Shown one piece after another: positions 1 to 12,429 of a stretch of DNA of 64,000 nucleotides; the first letter of the stretch is position 1; each line of letters opens with the position of its first letter. The translations under genes were made by a program, and so were the position numbers. The stretch covers positions 12,394,795 through 12,458,794 of the forward strand of contig JABAKD010000021.1 of assembly GCA_012845835.1 (NCBI GenBank), written 5' to 3'. A model generated the notes under the pieces. That model ran no database searches and was not told the DNA's origin. It worked only from the letters and a program-made list of their open reading frames with translations. This DNA comes from Undaria pinnatifida (Eukaryota > Sar > Phaeophyceae > Laminariales > Alariaceae).

Positions 1-2
1 GA

Positions 3-584
3 GTTGGAGGAGGCGGGAAGGGAGCGGGAGAGGGGGAGAGGGGCGGGAAAGGACTGCCTTCGTCGTTGCCGACACCACCATCCGCGGAGGGCTCTCTTGC
101 GGATTGTTCCGGGCGGGGGAGAAACGGAAAGGGCCAGGAAGAGGACGGGGTTCACCACCACTCACAGATACCGCCTAGGCGTTGGACTGCAGGTCCCGAG
201 GCATCACCTTCTTCTAGCCCGGTCCGGAACGACGACCAGCAGGAGCAGGAGCGGGAGGGAGGATCTGGGGGAGGCTTGACAAGGAGGCAAGCAGGCGTTG
301 CCGGAAAGGGTGTGGGAACAGGGTCTCTCGGGGAACAGGAAGACACCTCGTCGGTTGGAGATCTAGCCAAGCGATTTAGCGGCGGTGCTCGCGTGAACAG
401 CGAAAAGCTCGAGTCGGCGGGCACGGCAGAAGAAGGAGGAAGGGGAAGGGGCGGGGGGTTTGTGAAGTCGGCGTCTGATTCGTCTGCCGTAGCGGCGTCG
501 AGTGCCGGGGCGGGAGCGGTAACAGCAGGAAAAAGGAGTAACAGCAGCAAAATTGCTGAGCTGGCCAGGAGGTTCGAGAAGTGA
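3..584 (+). CDS. 3' end of a coding region, low-complexity protein
   Basis: The reading frame is open from the first bases of the window to a TGA at 582-584, so the gene starts or is spliced from upstream. The roughly 193 visible residues are rich in Gly, Ser, Glu, Arg and Gln and look disordered. Two short basic-amphipathic motifs stand out, DLAKRF near the middle and ELARRFEK at the extreme C-terminus. The stretch GGGFVKSASDSS resembles GQGFVKSALESA in the last exon of the gene at 6905-11312, so the two may be distant paralogues. I recognise no domain. The opposite strand is also open for about 246 codons, but that is expected from the GC-rich composition. Function is unknown; the frame is moderately sure. 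Confidence 0.45.
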   Translation, partial: VGGGGKGAGEGERGGKGLPSSLPTPPSAEGSLADCSGRGRNGKGQEEDGVHHHSQIPPRRWTAGPEASPSSSPVRNDDQQEQEREGGSGGGLTRRQAGVAGKGVGTGSLGEQEDTSSVGDLAKRFSGGARVNSEKLESAGTAEEGGRGRGGGFVKSASDSSAVAASSAGAGAVTAGKRSNSSKIAELARRFEK

Positions 585-1455
585 AGAGGTGGGGTGTTTT
601 CTTGGGAAGTGAGGCCGCAATTTTTGGGGGCAGGGGGGGTTGTGGAGTACACGGGGAGGAAGGGAGAGAAGATGGGGAACACGGGTGTGGGAGAGGGGGA
701 GTGGAAGGTCGCTGGGGCGTTTTGCCGGAGGGTGTGGGGGGCATATGGAGATAGCGGGTGAGGGAGGGGGTTAGGGAGCACGAGGGTGGGGGAGGTAGGG
801 AGTAGCCTAGAGGGGGAGGGAAAAGTTCGTGAAGGAAGCGGTGCAGTTTTATTTGCACTGTTTCCGAAACGTATATGTTGCTCTGCCTCCACATAATCTG
901 TCCCCGAGCTGAAGATACAGTCGTACAGGGCAAGGGTGGGAGATTATAAGCTTGCGTAGAGCGGGGGCACAGTAGGCTTGATGTGTCGGAGAGGCGCGCC
1001 GTAGGGAGTTGTGGGGAAAGGAAGGGAACTGTAGCGGGCGGAGACGGGGCGGAGAGAATCGTTCATCTAGGCTGTAGTTGTTTTTGTGATTGTTGTTCGC
1101 CGGGATAGTACAGACCTTTTTGACGGGGTCATGGTATTACGTACGGGGTACGCAGTTTGTTTTTTGCATGGCCGGTTTATCATCCGCTTGCTGTCTTACG
1201 GCACGGCCACCACCATCCCTCGCCCTCCCCACTCCGTTCGCTCTATTTTGTCCATGTCGCTTGAAGGGTTGGAGGGAGTATGCTCGTACGTGCGTAACCC
1301 TATTTTTTCTCGTCAGTTGCTGGTCGCCGTCCGCTCGCTGTCTCAAGCTCCCCACACCCCTCACGCCGTCCGCCCTTGTCGCTTGCCTAGGTTGGGAGAG
1401 AAGGATAAACGTACCGAAAGGAGTTCGGTCGTTGTATTTGTTGAACGAGAAAGGG
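585..1455. other. Intergenic, purine-rich
   Basis: This G-rich, purine-biased stretch holds the presumed 3' UTR of the upstream gene and the 5' flank of the next. I see no clear TATA element, RNA gene or repeat. Confidence 0.4.
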
Positions 1456-4055
1456 ATGGAAGTTTCTACATGGACAGAAGCAGGGGGTGCCGGCGGTAAT
1501 GGCATGGCTTCCACCGTTGACAGTGCCGCAGGTTCCCCCAGGGAGGTGAGCGATCAGAAGGACCCCCCCCCTTGCCCCAGCGCTCTCCCATTTGGCCCGT
1601 AGCCCACCTACCCCGTAAGGCACCCTCCGCCATCCGTTACCGCACCCACGTCGCTCACCCACCTACACCCCACCAGTTGAAGTCCTTTTGACGAGGTCAC
1701 GAGCCCACACACATCGATTGCTTTGTAGGCCTTTTTGTCCGGGTGGCGTCCTGTCTCCTGCACAGGGGTCAAGCGGCTTCCGGTCGGAGCTTAATTCAAT
1801 GTGAATGGTGGTGTCCACTACGATTGCGGGCCTTCTTACTTCCGACGCGCACGAGCACGAACTTCGGAACGGTCCGAATGACTGTTGTGGAGTACGTGGA
1901 GGAAACCTACCACTTTACGTTTTCATGCGTGTGTGTGGAGTTGTCTTTACATAGTGGTCGTAGGGATTAAACCCGTTTAGAAGGCTGGCTAGGTCGCTGT
2001 CCAAGCAAACCATAGGCCAACCTTTTTCTGTTTGTGTCAGATGTGGGTGTCCGGCCCATTCTCTATGGAATGTATTGTAGCGACAGCCGTACAGCCCCGG
2101 AATGTATGTAGTATGTGAGAGTTGGTGCCATTGGATACGAGGTACGTAATGTCCGGCAGCAGTGGCTCCTCCACAACGCAAGCAAGCATTAAGCAGGATA
2201 CAGCCAGTAGTCACTGTCATCTTTCGATGAGCATGCCAGGCGAGAGGGTATGGTGCACCCGCCACCCGCGCGTGTTTTGGTAGTCGACATACGGGCGAGA
2301 TAGTGTGGTATATCCGCCACCCGCGCGTGTTTGGTGATCGTCATTTGGATATACGTATCTGATTACCCCGCCGCCTATCCCCAGCTTCCCGGCGGGCCCT
2401 GCCCTGTACCGTAACTCCGCCCGAATTCAAAGACATCCCCACCCCATCCCGTCCTATTCAGACCCCTGCCCACCCCATCCCCAACGTCGCGCTAACACCC
2501 CCCCTTGCCTTTGCGCGTGCCTCGCGGCTCGCGTTCTACCTGCTTGATCTCGAAACTACAGGCCATGATCACCTCCATTCCGTCCGCTTCTTCCACCCCT
2601 GAAATGGAGCTGGAGGAAGGGCCTGTGGAGCAAACCCCGGTTAAGGATTCCGCCGAGGAGGCGTTCCTTGCTGCTGCTGCTGCTACGGCAGAGGAAGATG
2701 TTCCCGCGCCGGTTGTTGCTGTCGTCGACAGCGTGAAGGACACGGAAGGGGGGGTGGATGCGGCGGTGCAGGAGGTGCCGGAGACGGCAGAAGCACGGCA
2801 GGAGGGAGAGACGCTGAGCTCGGCAGTGGTTGCACCGCAGGTTGCGGTTCTGGCTACGCCGCAGGTTTCTGAGCAGGTTGCACCGCAGGTTATGTCACCG
2901 CAGGAGGATGTGGAAAAGGAGACGCGCAAGGAGGGCGCGCAAGACGGCGACAAGAACCCGGAGCAGGTTTCTAAGCCGTTGGCCGTACAGGGGGCGGCGC
3001 AAGTAACGGAACAGGGGGCGAAGCTTGTTGCCGGGGAAGAGGCGAGAGTGGAGGCGAATCACCCGGGGGTGGAAGCGGCCCACCCGGTGGTAGATGATGT
3101 CAACACGGCCACCGCCGTGTCCGCCAACACTGCTGTGCTGCAGCATCCGACTGCGACGTTCGCGGACGATAAGGGCCTTCCCGCGAAGGGTGGGGTGGGT
3201 AATGGTGGCAGCAGCGCGGCTGGGCTGGGTAACGGTGAGGCGGACAGCGCGAGCGGGAGCGGTACGGGAGGTAGCTGGGCGGGTATTAGTATTGCGGCTG
3301 ACAGCTTGGGTGGGATTGGTAGCGGGGGGGAGTTTTTGGAGCCGGGGTCTCCAGTGGCTAGGTCGGCGGCGGCCGCAGCGGGGGCCGCGGCGGCGGCGGC
3401 GGCCGCGGCAGCGGCGAAGGCTGCGGCGGGTGTTGCGGCGATTATGGATGCTAGGGAGGAGGAACAGGGGAAGAGGGATAAGGCGGAGGGGGAGGAGGAT
3501 GAGGAGGCTACTGTTGTGGTGGTGGCGGAAGAAGTTGCCGCCGGGGAGGGTGGAGTTGTTGGTGACACGGGAAGCGTTTCTGCGCGGTTGTCCGCGGGGG
3601 ATGAGGGCGTCGTCGGCAGCGATGGCGACGGCATTGGCGCTGGCAGTTTTAGCTCTGGTGATGTTAACGCTGACGGCGTGAGCGCGCGGGAGGGACCTGT
3701 TGGTGACATGGGAGGCGTGTCTTCGGTAGTTCCTACCGGCAATCAGGGTGTCGCTGGCGGTGGCGCTTGCGCTGACGATATTGCCGCCGCTAGCGGTGTC
3801 ACCTCTGCCAGCGGAGGTGGTGGTGGCAGTGGGAATGGTGGTGCCGCTGGCATCCCCCCAAGAACCAAGGAAAGCATCGCTGCTGAGATGAAGGCTTTTT
3901 TGGAAGATTCTGATGAAGAGGTATTTTTGGCTCCGAAGGGAAGCGAGGGCAAGGATACGGGGAAGCCGCCGACGAACGGGCGCGGAGCCGGCCCTCGGGT
4001 TCCCTCGCTAACGTCGGTGTCCATGGTGAGTTTCTCCTCGGAGAATTTAAGCTAG
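1456..4055 (+). CDS. Two-exon gene, 527-residue Ala/Gly/Glu/Val-rich protein
   Basis: My model joins exon 1 (1456-1545, ATG at 1456, donor GAG|GTGAGC) to exon 2 (2562-4055, acceptor CTACAG|GCC); both borders are phase 0. Exon 2 also has its own ATG at 2565, so a single-exon gene starting there is the alternative. The product is strongly biased. An acidic N-terminal third has repeated APQV/EQV motifs, then come Gly/Ser-rich stretches, a run of 11 alanines inside an Ala-rich block near the middle, a charged EEEQGKRDKAEGEEDEE patch, and a more conserved-looking C-terminus with KESIAAEMKAFLEDSDEE. There is no signal peptide, membrane segment or known domain. Function is unknown. The composition suggests an intrinsically disordered protein; the last 80 residues are the best part for a homology search. 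Confidence 0.5.
1546..2561 (+). other. Intron with a duplicated 47-bp motif
   Basis: This is the proposed GT-AG intron of the 1456-4055 gene. It carries an imperfect tandem pair at about 2240-2286 and 2294-2341, sharing CCGCCACCCGCGCGTGTTT, and is otherwise unremarkable. The 3' end is C-rich before CTACAG. Confidence 0.4.
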
Positions 4056-4140
4056 GCACGTGAAATCGGCATGGTAATCAACTGATGATAACCATTACAC
4101 GAATAACGAGGTTGAGAATACCAGCGGAATTAAGGTAAAG

Positions 4141-4589
4141 GAAAGGCCAGGGTGAAAGGAAACGGTTCGGGTGCTGTTGCTGGTGGCGGTGGTGGTGTAG
4201 GTGCTGGTGTTTGGTGTTGGTGTTGGTGTTGTTGGCGTTGGTTGTGTTGGGTGTGTTGTTAATAATTTCTTTTTCAAAAGTACAATATTAACAGGTGTTG
4301 GAAGTAGGCGTTTTGGTTCAGTAATGATTGCTCTTTTAGATGGTGGTGTTGGTGTTGGGTGTTGGTGTTCTTGCTGTTGGCGGTAGTTGTGTTGGGTTTG
4401 TTGTTTTGTTTTTTTTAAGGGTATCATATTTTTGGGCTTGTCAATATTTTGCCTTTTTCAGGGTATAATTTTTATGGGCGTTGTCGTGGGCGTTTTTAGT
4501 GATGATAGTTGTTTTAGTAGCTGGTGTTGGTCTGGTGTTGGTGGTGTTGGTGGTGTCGGTGGTGGTGGTTAGTGTTTGGTGTTTGGCGT
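4141..4589. repeat. Degenerate GGTGTT-rich low-complexity DNA
   Basis: GT-rich sequence with many GGTGTT and GTTGGTGTTGG motifs leads into the pure microsatellite that follows. It is probably an older, mutated part of the same array. It codes for nothing I would support. Confidence 0.6.
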
Positions 4590-5071
<482 letters not shown>

Positions 5072-6199
5072 TCCTATTAGTTCGGAATATATATCCCGCG
5101 GCCAACATCTCTTCCCGTGATCTGAATCAACCTGTAGGGGGGAAAACTCGGTCCGTGTCCGCGTTGTTTTCGCTGTTTTCGCTGTTGTCCATGGTGCGTG
5201 TTGGCAAGGGAAGGGGGGAGGCCGGCAGGGGACGCAAACTGCCGTCGGAGGAACGCACGGGCCTCGTTTGCACGTTTCTTTTTTTTGCGTTGTCTGGTCT
5301 GTTTTTGTTGCAATGGGAGGTCTCGTAACTGGGGGGGGCTGTTGAATAGGAATCATTGTTTTTTAGAGTGCAGGTGAAATTGCTTGGCACGGTTGTAAAT
5401 CGCGATGGCATCCCACCCTATTTCAAATGGTGCGCCTTCTCTGAGTGGCGGCCGGCACATGCTAGCACTACTGACTAGCCAGAGTTTCTTACTGTATTAT
5501 CGGGTGCAAGCCGTATGGCCTTGATTTGACCATTTTGTCTAACGCCCCAACCCCTCTCGCCCCCCCCCCTTCCTTGCGTCCTGTCGGCTTGCTTATGGTG
5601 GCCTCCCTGTTGCGATGGCCATGGCAGCCGGTCACCAGGCCCCCGCCGTTCCCTGAGGTGGACACCGGTGAGCTACGTGTTCCTAGCCTCCCTGTAGTTA
5701 TTCTGCGCTGGATATTTTTTTGTTCATGTTTTGGGGTTTCTTTTTGCTGTTCGGATTTATACTATTATTGACTATTGAATTGCCTGTTCTAATCCTTGTG
5801 GGTTTTTAAGAGAGAACGTCTTCGAAAAAGGCTAACGATTAGAACAGCATTGACACACGGGGCAACCCCCGGTTTTATCGGCACGGCGTGTGTTCGAAAG
5901 GCGGTGTGACGAGCTACCAGTATAATACGAGGCAAGAGACTTACTGTGCGGTAGGGTAAGGCGAAGGGTATATCTGGCAATCTTCGTTTTGTTCGCCTCT
6001 GGTGGAATGCTGCTGACATTCTAAATGGTTGCCTTGAGTAAGAATCGTTCTTATACCCTTCGTATATATAACGACCGTTGCCTTGTGTAACATATATACA
6101 CTTGCGGGCAATTTGCTTAAGGGCACGTAGTCCTACTATTAATAGAATCAAACATCTGGAATGGCTATACAAGCTGCATTTCAATGCTATGTTGTAGTA
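5072..6199. other. Intergenic, nothing recognised
   Basis: Mixed-composition DNA with a short poly(C) run near 5560. I found no supported exon, RNA gene or repeat. Confidence 0.35.
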
Positions 6200-6345
6200 T
6201 GGGCAGAGCTTGTCGCAAGGGAAAGGCCTATCGCAAGGGCATAGGCTATGGCGTGGCAAATGCTGTGGGCAAGGCAAACCCTATTGTAAGGCCAAAGGCT
6301 GTGGTAAGGGAACAGGCCATGATAAAGGCAAAGGCTATACTGTAT
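6200..6345. repeat. Degenerate tandem repeat (GGCAAAGGC-like)
   Basis: About seven imperfect units of 18-24 bp are built on GGCAAGGNAAAGGC / CCTATNG. In one frame they give a Lys/Ala-rich peptide repeat (KAKA, KGKAY). The frame is short and has no exon signals, so I treat it as repeat DNA. Confidence 0.5.
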
Positions 6346-6904
6346 GGTGAGGGATTTCTGTTTAGGTCTCTTTTTTTTTTGGCGATTCACAGCCACTGCA
6401 CGAGTGTTTGGCTGCGAGTGGCTCTGAGGTGGGTGCCTCAGTTCTTCCAGGTGTTGTATTTCGAGATATGCATGGCCATGGGATTGTTATGGGTTGTACT
6501 CTTTCGCCGATTGCACGAAACATGTCCGTTTTACATGAGGTACGGAATCGCTCTTGACCTTTAAACTCGGTGCTGAAGTAGAGGGTATAACGTTATCACC
6601 CAACTTAATCACTCGGCGTTTGCACTCTCGTCGAGAAAATCAACTTAAAACTTGGTCCGAGGGGGTGTCCAACCTTTGAGTTTGAGAGTTGTGCGGCACA
6701 TTTTTATACCCCCCCCTCCCCACCTAAGACGAACACGGCATCTAAGGAAGGCCTACCCGCACATACTCATCGTTGCCTCTGTCAACGCCCCCTCTCCATT
6801 TAGCCTCCAACTCCCACGTCGCGACCTCTTATCCCCAGTACACTCGGCTTTATTTGACCTCCGACTCCCACCCTTCGACCTCTCATCCACCGTACACTCG
6901 ACCC
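6346..6904. other. 5' flank of the five-exon gene
   Basis: No strong promoter element is visible. The 150 bp before the ATG at 6905 are C/T-rich, with CGACCTC-type repeats (ACCTCTTATC, ACCTCCGACTC, ACCTCTCATC). Confidence 0.3.
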
Positions 6905-9900
6905 ATGGCAGAGTTTTCGGCCGGCCACGCGAAGAGGGTAATAGGATCGGGAGTTGTGCTGGAGAGGCAAGCGTCTATCTCCGGTGTGGTGCCCGAGTTG
7001 AAGAACAAGGTATTATCAGCCTTCTCCGTTTTTTTTGTTTTTTTTGTTTTTTTCATAATAATTTGTATCCCCGCGGTGTCGTTTGACGCCTTTCGTGGTT
7101 TTTGCAAACCTTTTGAGGTGTCATTGGTCTGGTGCTCTACCTGGACCCCTCCTGTAACGTCCAACGCCCTCTACGGTGTGTGAAACCCCTTGTTTTCGGT
7201 ATACGTTTTTTCTCGATACGAGAAAGAAAACAACCCCTCGGCCTGTGACGCCGCCGATTTTCTTGTACACTCGTGACTTGACTACAACCTCTCCTCCCAT
7301 AAAGTCTAACGCCTTATGTGGTAAGATATGTCACATTGAATATTGAATTGAGAATTGGAATCATTTTCATTTTAATCCTTATTATCTGCGGACGGCCGCC
7401 ATCGACACAGCTTTTTTCTGAGACGCTTCTAACACCTTCGACTCAATTTTTTGAAACATCCAACGCCTTCTTTACCTCTTCGGAGGTTCCAGTTTTCTGA
7501 GATTCTACATTTCAGTACAGTGACTTCCATTTCAACCCCTCCAGTCTAACACCTTTTGTGGTTTGTGAAACCCTTGATGTTTTTTTCGGTCGCAGCTCTG
7601 CTGGGGCGGAATCGGCATCAACGGTATCGACCTTCGGGGTGCCGGCTTTTTTAGACTCGTGGCTTGAATGTTCTCCGTCCACTTGTAACGCCCAACGCCT
7701 CCTGTGGTATGTAAAACCCCCGACTGCCACTCCTTATTCTCTACTGAGGGCAGAAACCCTAACGCTTTCATCATTTTTCCGAGATTCTGTTGACTTCAAG
7801 TCAACCTAACGCTCAACGCCGTCTTTGGCGTGTGGAACTTCTGATTTTTGTCCAGTCTTGTCTGCGGAAGACGCGGCGGCTAAGATATCGTGCCAAACCT
7901 TTTGAAGGTACCGAGTTTTCTTGAACTGTCCTTACTCCAACGCCTTCTGTGGTTTGAAACGCCTGCTTTATTTTCAGTCCCAATTCTCTGCGGAGGACGC
8001 GGCGGCTACGATATCCACCGGCGCCATTTCGGAGAGGACACGAAAACTGAGGGAGGAGACGGAGTCGACACGGATGAAGCACGCTACGGAGCGGCAGGAC
8101 ACTGACCTACCTGTCATCTCCGCCCAGATGTCCCGCAAGGTACATGCTCGTTCATTTTTTTTTCTCTCTTTTTGGGGCGATCTGGTTGGTTGACCGCAAA
8201 TGCCCCGCGAGGTATGATTGGTTTGTGTGAAAGCAGTACACGACAGCCGCCGAGGTATACCCGATTATGACAGTGTATGCCACACCACCTCGGGCGATTT
8301 TCGAAGCCGGTTTTGTCGACGGCCTGTCAAGTGCAAACGCCGAGCGACCTGTATATACACGCTGTTGACCCTGGTACAAACTAGCTCTAAGGGGATTCGT
8401 CGACCTGTATCCTTAATGAGGACACAGACCCAGTGATACGCGCGATCGGAGTATCACACACAGCTTGCAAAGATGAGTTTCTTCGATCTTACAGCAGGAG
8501 TACTTCGCATATTTTATTTATTTATATGCTTAAATATGTCGCTTGTTCGGTCACCGTGTTGTTGGTTGCGAGGTTTGGTGGGGAGTGGAGGGGGGCGTTG
8601 TAGGGGGGGGGGAGAAGGGGGGATAGGTGTTGGGAATGACCACCCGTGAAGGTGGTTTTTGTGGTGGAAATGGTGTGATGGTGGGGAGAAGGAAAAAACT
8701 GGGTCATATTCATGGTTGATGAGGTTTTGTCGGTGTGTGTTTAGGTTGATGTAAGAACAACAACGTGTAGGGTCGATTTTGTTTTGTCGGTGTTTTTGAC
8801 GGCGGTTGTTGTATGTTTATTTTATGCTGGGTGTGGTGTCTGTTTTTTGTGTTGGTGCTTTTGGTTGTGTTCGTGTTGGTGGAGATATTGGTGTAGCCCT
8901 GTTGTGGGTGTTGCTGTTGGCGTTGATCCTTTTGTTATTGTGGTTGTTTTGCTGTTGGTGGTGGTGGTGATGTCGCCCTATCGCGGATGTTGCTGGTGTT
9001 TGACGTTTTTTTTGTAGTTGTGCTGGTGTCGGTGTTGGATACATACTTTCATTGTGTGCGCAGTCGGTCGTCCCATTGTAGACGGCGTTTACAGGCACGA
9101 AAAAAAAACCTTGAAAGAAAAGGACACCACGAGGTACCCCCTTGGCTTACCCTACTCGTATGAGCTCATACCGTACTTGGAAGTATTACAACGTACTCGT
9201 TTTTAAAGCTGTCGTATTGATCTGATGCGCTACGCCGCACCACTCTCACCTCTTTTACCCCCCCCCCCCCCCCAGCGTCACCTCTACCCTTTCCCAACCC
9301 CACCCTCCTGCCTCCTCGCCCGCTCCCCCGCTTTCACCCCCCCTAATTCGCTGAACTCCCTCGTCTCCCCCACGCTACGACCATGCATAATATGATACCC
9401 CCCCGCCCCCCCCCCCCCCTCCTCCCCCCGCGCACACCCCACAAACGCCCCGGCTGGCGCTCCAACCCTAACCCCGCTGAAAAAATGTTACTCCGTACTT
9501 GTATGGATGCTTGGAGCAGCAATCGGTTAAGGGCAAGGCCGAGATGTACCACCAAGCGCTGGGTAGCAGCAGCGTGGAGAAGACGTCCAAGCCTTCGCTC
9601 GTATCAGGTAGGTGGTTGAGGCCGTGGAGGCGTTCATAATTTGGGCATGGGCAGGCATTTTTATGTTGGGGGGGGGGTTTGCTTATCTCTTCTATCCCTG
9701 GAAACCCGTTTATGGAATTTCTTGGAAATAGTCTGGGGAGGTTTTGGGGCTGTAAAGGGGTTGGGGGAGGTTGTTGGGGATGTCGCGCTTTTTGAGGAGG
9801 CGTGCTTGTTGAGGGGTTGGAGGGGGGGGGGGGCGGTTGTAGACGGTAGAGATAGGTGGGGGTTAGGGTAAGGGTAAGGTCGGAGAGGGAGTTCTGTCGA

Positions 9901-11312
9901 GGGCATATGTAGAGTTGGGAAGGAGGGGTGGGGGAAGGGGGGTGACGACCCAAACTCGACTTGGGTGGTTTTTAAAATATGTGATAATTATCTGGTGTGG
10001 TGCGGTCTTGTATCGTTGTTTCGCGTTGGATTCCGTTTTCCGCATCGCCGGTAGTCGGTATCCCCCCTCCCCTCTGCCCCGCCTCCAGTCCATCTTTGAC
10101 CACCTCCGACTGACTGACCGTCGTTTTTGCTCAACAGGCCGACTGAACGGTGACTGGACCCAAAGGCGTGACTCCCTGGAGCAGTTCGTGGTCAAGTACG
10201 ACGCCTCCGAGAGCACGACCGTTGGCACCACCAGCGCCCCGGATCCAACGAGGTATGATATGTTTGCGTGTTTTTTACCTCCAAGTTGCCACTTTTTATG
10301 TTTTGTGTTCACCTGCTCGTTGACATCTTGTCGCCTGTTTTTGTTGCAGCCTTCCCCCCCCCCCCCCCCCCCCCCCCCCTCGCTCCCTGGAATGACCACA
10401 CCGGGAAAAAAAGTACCTCATTGGTCGCTGTCGTCCATAAGCAAGAAAGTACGGCACAAGGTGCCGAAGTACGTATTTCAAGCGGTTCTTAGAAGGGTGC
10501 AGTTCGCCCTTCATGCGACTCGCCGAACACCCCACGGCGCTTCGCGCTTGGTGGGTGCAAGCAATGTCTTGCCGGGTTGATGAAAACCCGATGTGCTCCG
10601 TCCCGGCATAGTAGGGATGCGAAAGGTCTATGGTCATACGGCTACGGCAATGCAAAAACTAAGTACCCCCCCCCCCCCCCCCCTCGCTCTTTCCCTCGTG
10701 ATACCTGGTAACTCGCCTGCTTTCGTTTTGTTCTCCACCACGATAGTTTCCTCCGCCACCATCACAGCCGTCACCGCCCAGCACTGCCATGGCTTTCCCC
10801 ATTGCCCATGTCGAGCAGTCTTGTTAATAGTGGAGTCCTATTAGTCAGACACGAAGTATATTTAGGAGAAAACCCGCGCCCCCCCCCCCCCCCTCCCTCC
10901 CGAAAATGCCTCCTCCCGTTGCAGATACATCCCATTCCCTGCCGAAGGCGCTGGCGCTAACGCCAGCGGAAGCTCCACAGGCCGGACCAGGGGGGGCAGC
11001 TACGGTAGCACCGGGCAGGGGTTTGTAAAGTCAGCCCTGGAGTCTGCAAGGGCGGGGGAAGACGCGGCGGCAAATGGCGGAGGCGGTGTTGATGGGAAGG
11101 GGGGGGGGGGGGCTGGAGGGGAGGGTGGGAGTGGGGGTGGGAGGGGAAGTGGGCTGTTTGAGGAGGGAACGCTGAACACGTTGGAGAGCCTTAATGGGGC
11201 CATGGATTGGAGCGACACTGTGGCTGTGGAGGCTACGGCGGGGCAGGAGGAAGGGTCCGGGGGTGGGAATACGGTGGAAGGAGAGGTGAGGATTAGTGAT
11301 GGTGGCGTTTAA
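6905..11312 (+). CDS. Five-exon gene, 285-residue Ser/Gly-rich protein
   Basis: Proposed exons are 6905-7009 (ATG start, donor AAG|GTATTA), 7978-8139 (TTTTCAG|TCC to AAG|GTACAT), 9520-9607 (GGAGCAG|CAA to TCAG|GTAGGT), 10138-10252 (CTCAACAG|GCC to ACGAG|GTATGA) and 10925-11312 (GTTGCAG|ATA, stop TAA). Phases are 0, 0, 1 and 2, and they match at every join; total length is 858 nt with the stop. The product starts MAEFSAGHAK. The middle is charged and probably helical (SERTRKLREETESTRMKH). Exon 4 contains WTQRRDSLEQFVVKYD, and exon 5 is Gly/Ser-rich, with GFVKSALESA resembling the C-terminal region of the gene at 3-584. No known domain, signal peptide or membrane span is seen. Introns 2 to 4 carry long poly(C) tracts. 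The gene is unrecognised; the exon set is inference from splice signals and phase. Confidence 0.5.
7540..8018 (+). repeat. Tandem decayed copies of the intron-1/exon-2 junction
   Basis: Intron 1 of the five-exon gene repeats a pattern that ends in the true exon 2. The motif AACGCCTTCTGTGGTTTG followed by a T-rich tract and (C)AG occurs several times. After it come exon-like starts at about 7590 (reads SSAGAESASTVST), about 7855 (LSAEDAAAKIS) and the real exon at 7978 (FSAEDAAATIS). Only the third copy continues into a long open exon. Further AACGCC...GTGGT copies extend back to about 7155. Confidence 0.55.
8361..8520 (+). repeat. Copy 1 of a ~180-bp interspersed element
   Basis: This sequence is shared with 25668-25846 (+) and 55494-55669 (-). 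It begins near GTTGACCCTG, contains GGGGATTCGTCGACCTGTAT and the block GCGCGATCGGAGTATCAC...AGCTTGCAAAGATGAGTTT, and ends A/T-rich. It lies inside intron 2 of the five-exon gene. It has no inverted termini or coding capacity. Confidence 0.7.
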
Positions 11313-11435
11313 GGGTAAGGCGGGTGGTCGTGGTGGCCGATGTGGTGTTTTGTGTTGGTGTTGTTGGCGACGGGCGCTGTGATGTTGGGGTGGGTGATCG
11401 TTGTAGTGGTGGTGGTGGTGGTGTTGTAGGTGTTG

Positions 11436-11592
11436 GTGGCGGTGGGGGTGGTTGGGGTGGCGGTGGGGGTGGTTGGGGTGGCGGTGGGGGTGGTTGGGGT
11501 GGCGGTGGGGGTGGTTGGGGTGGCGGTGGGGGTGGTTGGGGTGGCGGTGGGGGTGGTTGGGGTGGCGGTGGGGGTGGTTGGGGTGGCGGTGG
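11436..11592. repeat. 24-bp minisatellite
   Basis: About six to seven near-perfect copies of GGTGGCGGTGGGGGTGGTTG plus GGGT lie just after the stop of the five-exon gene. The + strand is extremely G-rich with regularly spaced GGGG runs. Long ORFs here are by-products of the repeat. Confidence 0.85.
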
Positions 11593-12429
11593 TGGTGTTG
11601 ATCGTTGTTGCCTGTGTCTGTGGTAGTAAGGGTGTTGGCCGGGGTTTGTGGTGATTGTTGCGGAGGTGTAAAAGAGGGTTGGTGGTTGTAGTTGTGTGCG
11701 TTTTAGTGTAGTCGTGGTGTGTTGGTGTTGGAGTTGGTATGCGTGTTGGTTTTACTAGTTTATTTGCGAGGGAAGGGATAGGAAGCATAGGGGTGAGTAG
11801 TGCTATGGACGGCCGGTGGGCAGCTGGTGAGGATACAGAATAGATTAATCAGAATGCGCGTCACTGCCTGGTGCGACGAGATATATTAGTGCGATGCGAC
11901 AAACGCAGACCGCTGTACGCATCGTCTCTGTTCGCCGGCCTGATTTCCCCCGTATCGGTAATCAGGGTAGCCGCAGACGTCTATATTCCATCAGGTTGTA
12001 TACACCCCGTGGAGCACGCAGGATCAAAGTATCACACGCAGCTGCGTGATACACCGGCCGCCCGTTTTTTTGTACGCCGTACGTGAGGGTTGCGACATGT
12101 ACCGTGCGTGAGGGCGTGTTTATATGCCGTACGCAAGGGTTGCCGCAAAACTTGCCTAGACTGTGATGGTCGATACGCTTGCCGCTGGGTTGTGAAGATG
12201 GATTGGGGGATATAGGTTGAAAATGTGATAGCGTTCTACCTAGCTAGTTCAGTCGGAGCGCACACTTCGTGCTGGGCCGTTGGATTGATGTTGCCGACCA
12301 TGTGATATGTGTCTCGAGAACCTCTGCGAGAAGCAATTACCCCTTGTGTCGTGAAGGGGTGAGGCCCCTGCGTCGTTTGCCTTTCATTAAATTTCTGTAG
12401 TACTTCCGCTTCAAAAGTAAAAAACGATA
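11593..12429. other. Intergenic, no supported gene
   Basis: Mixed sequence. Around 12003-12055 is GGATCAAAGTATCACACGCAGCTGCGTGATAC, a local palindrome-like stretch. ACGCGTACG-type words (GTACGCCGTACG, GCCGTACGCAAGGG) recur. No exon is supported. Confidence 0.3.

Noticed and set aside
152..933. - strand ORFs of 185-246 codons opposite the first gene
   Set aside because: Pro/Ser-rich frames antisense to G-rich coding DNA are expected by composition; the + strand frame has the more coherent end.
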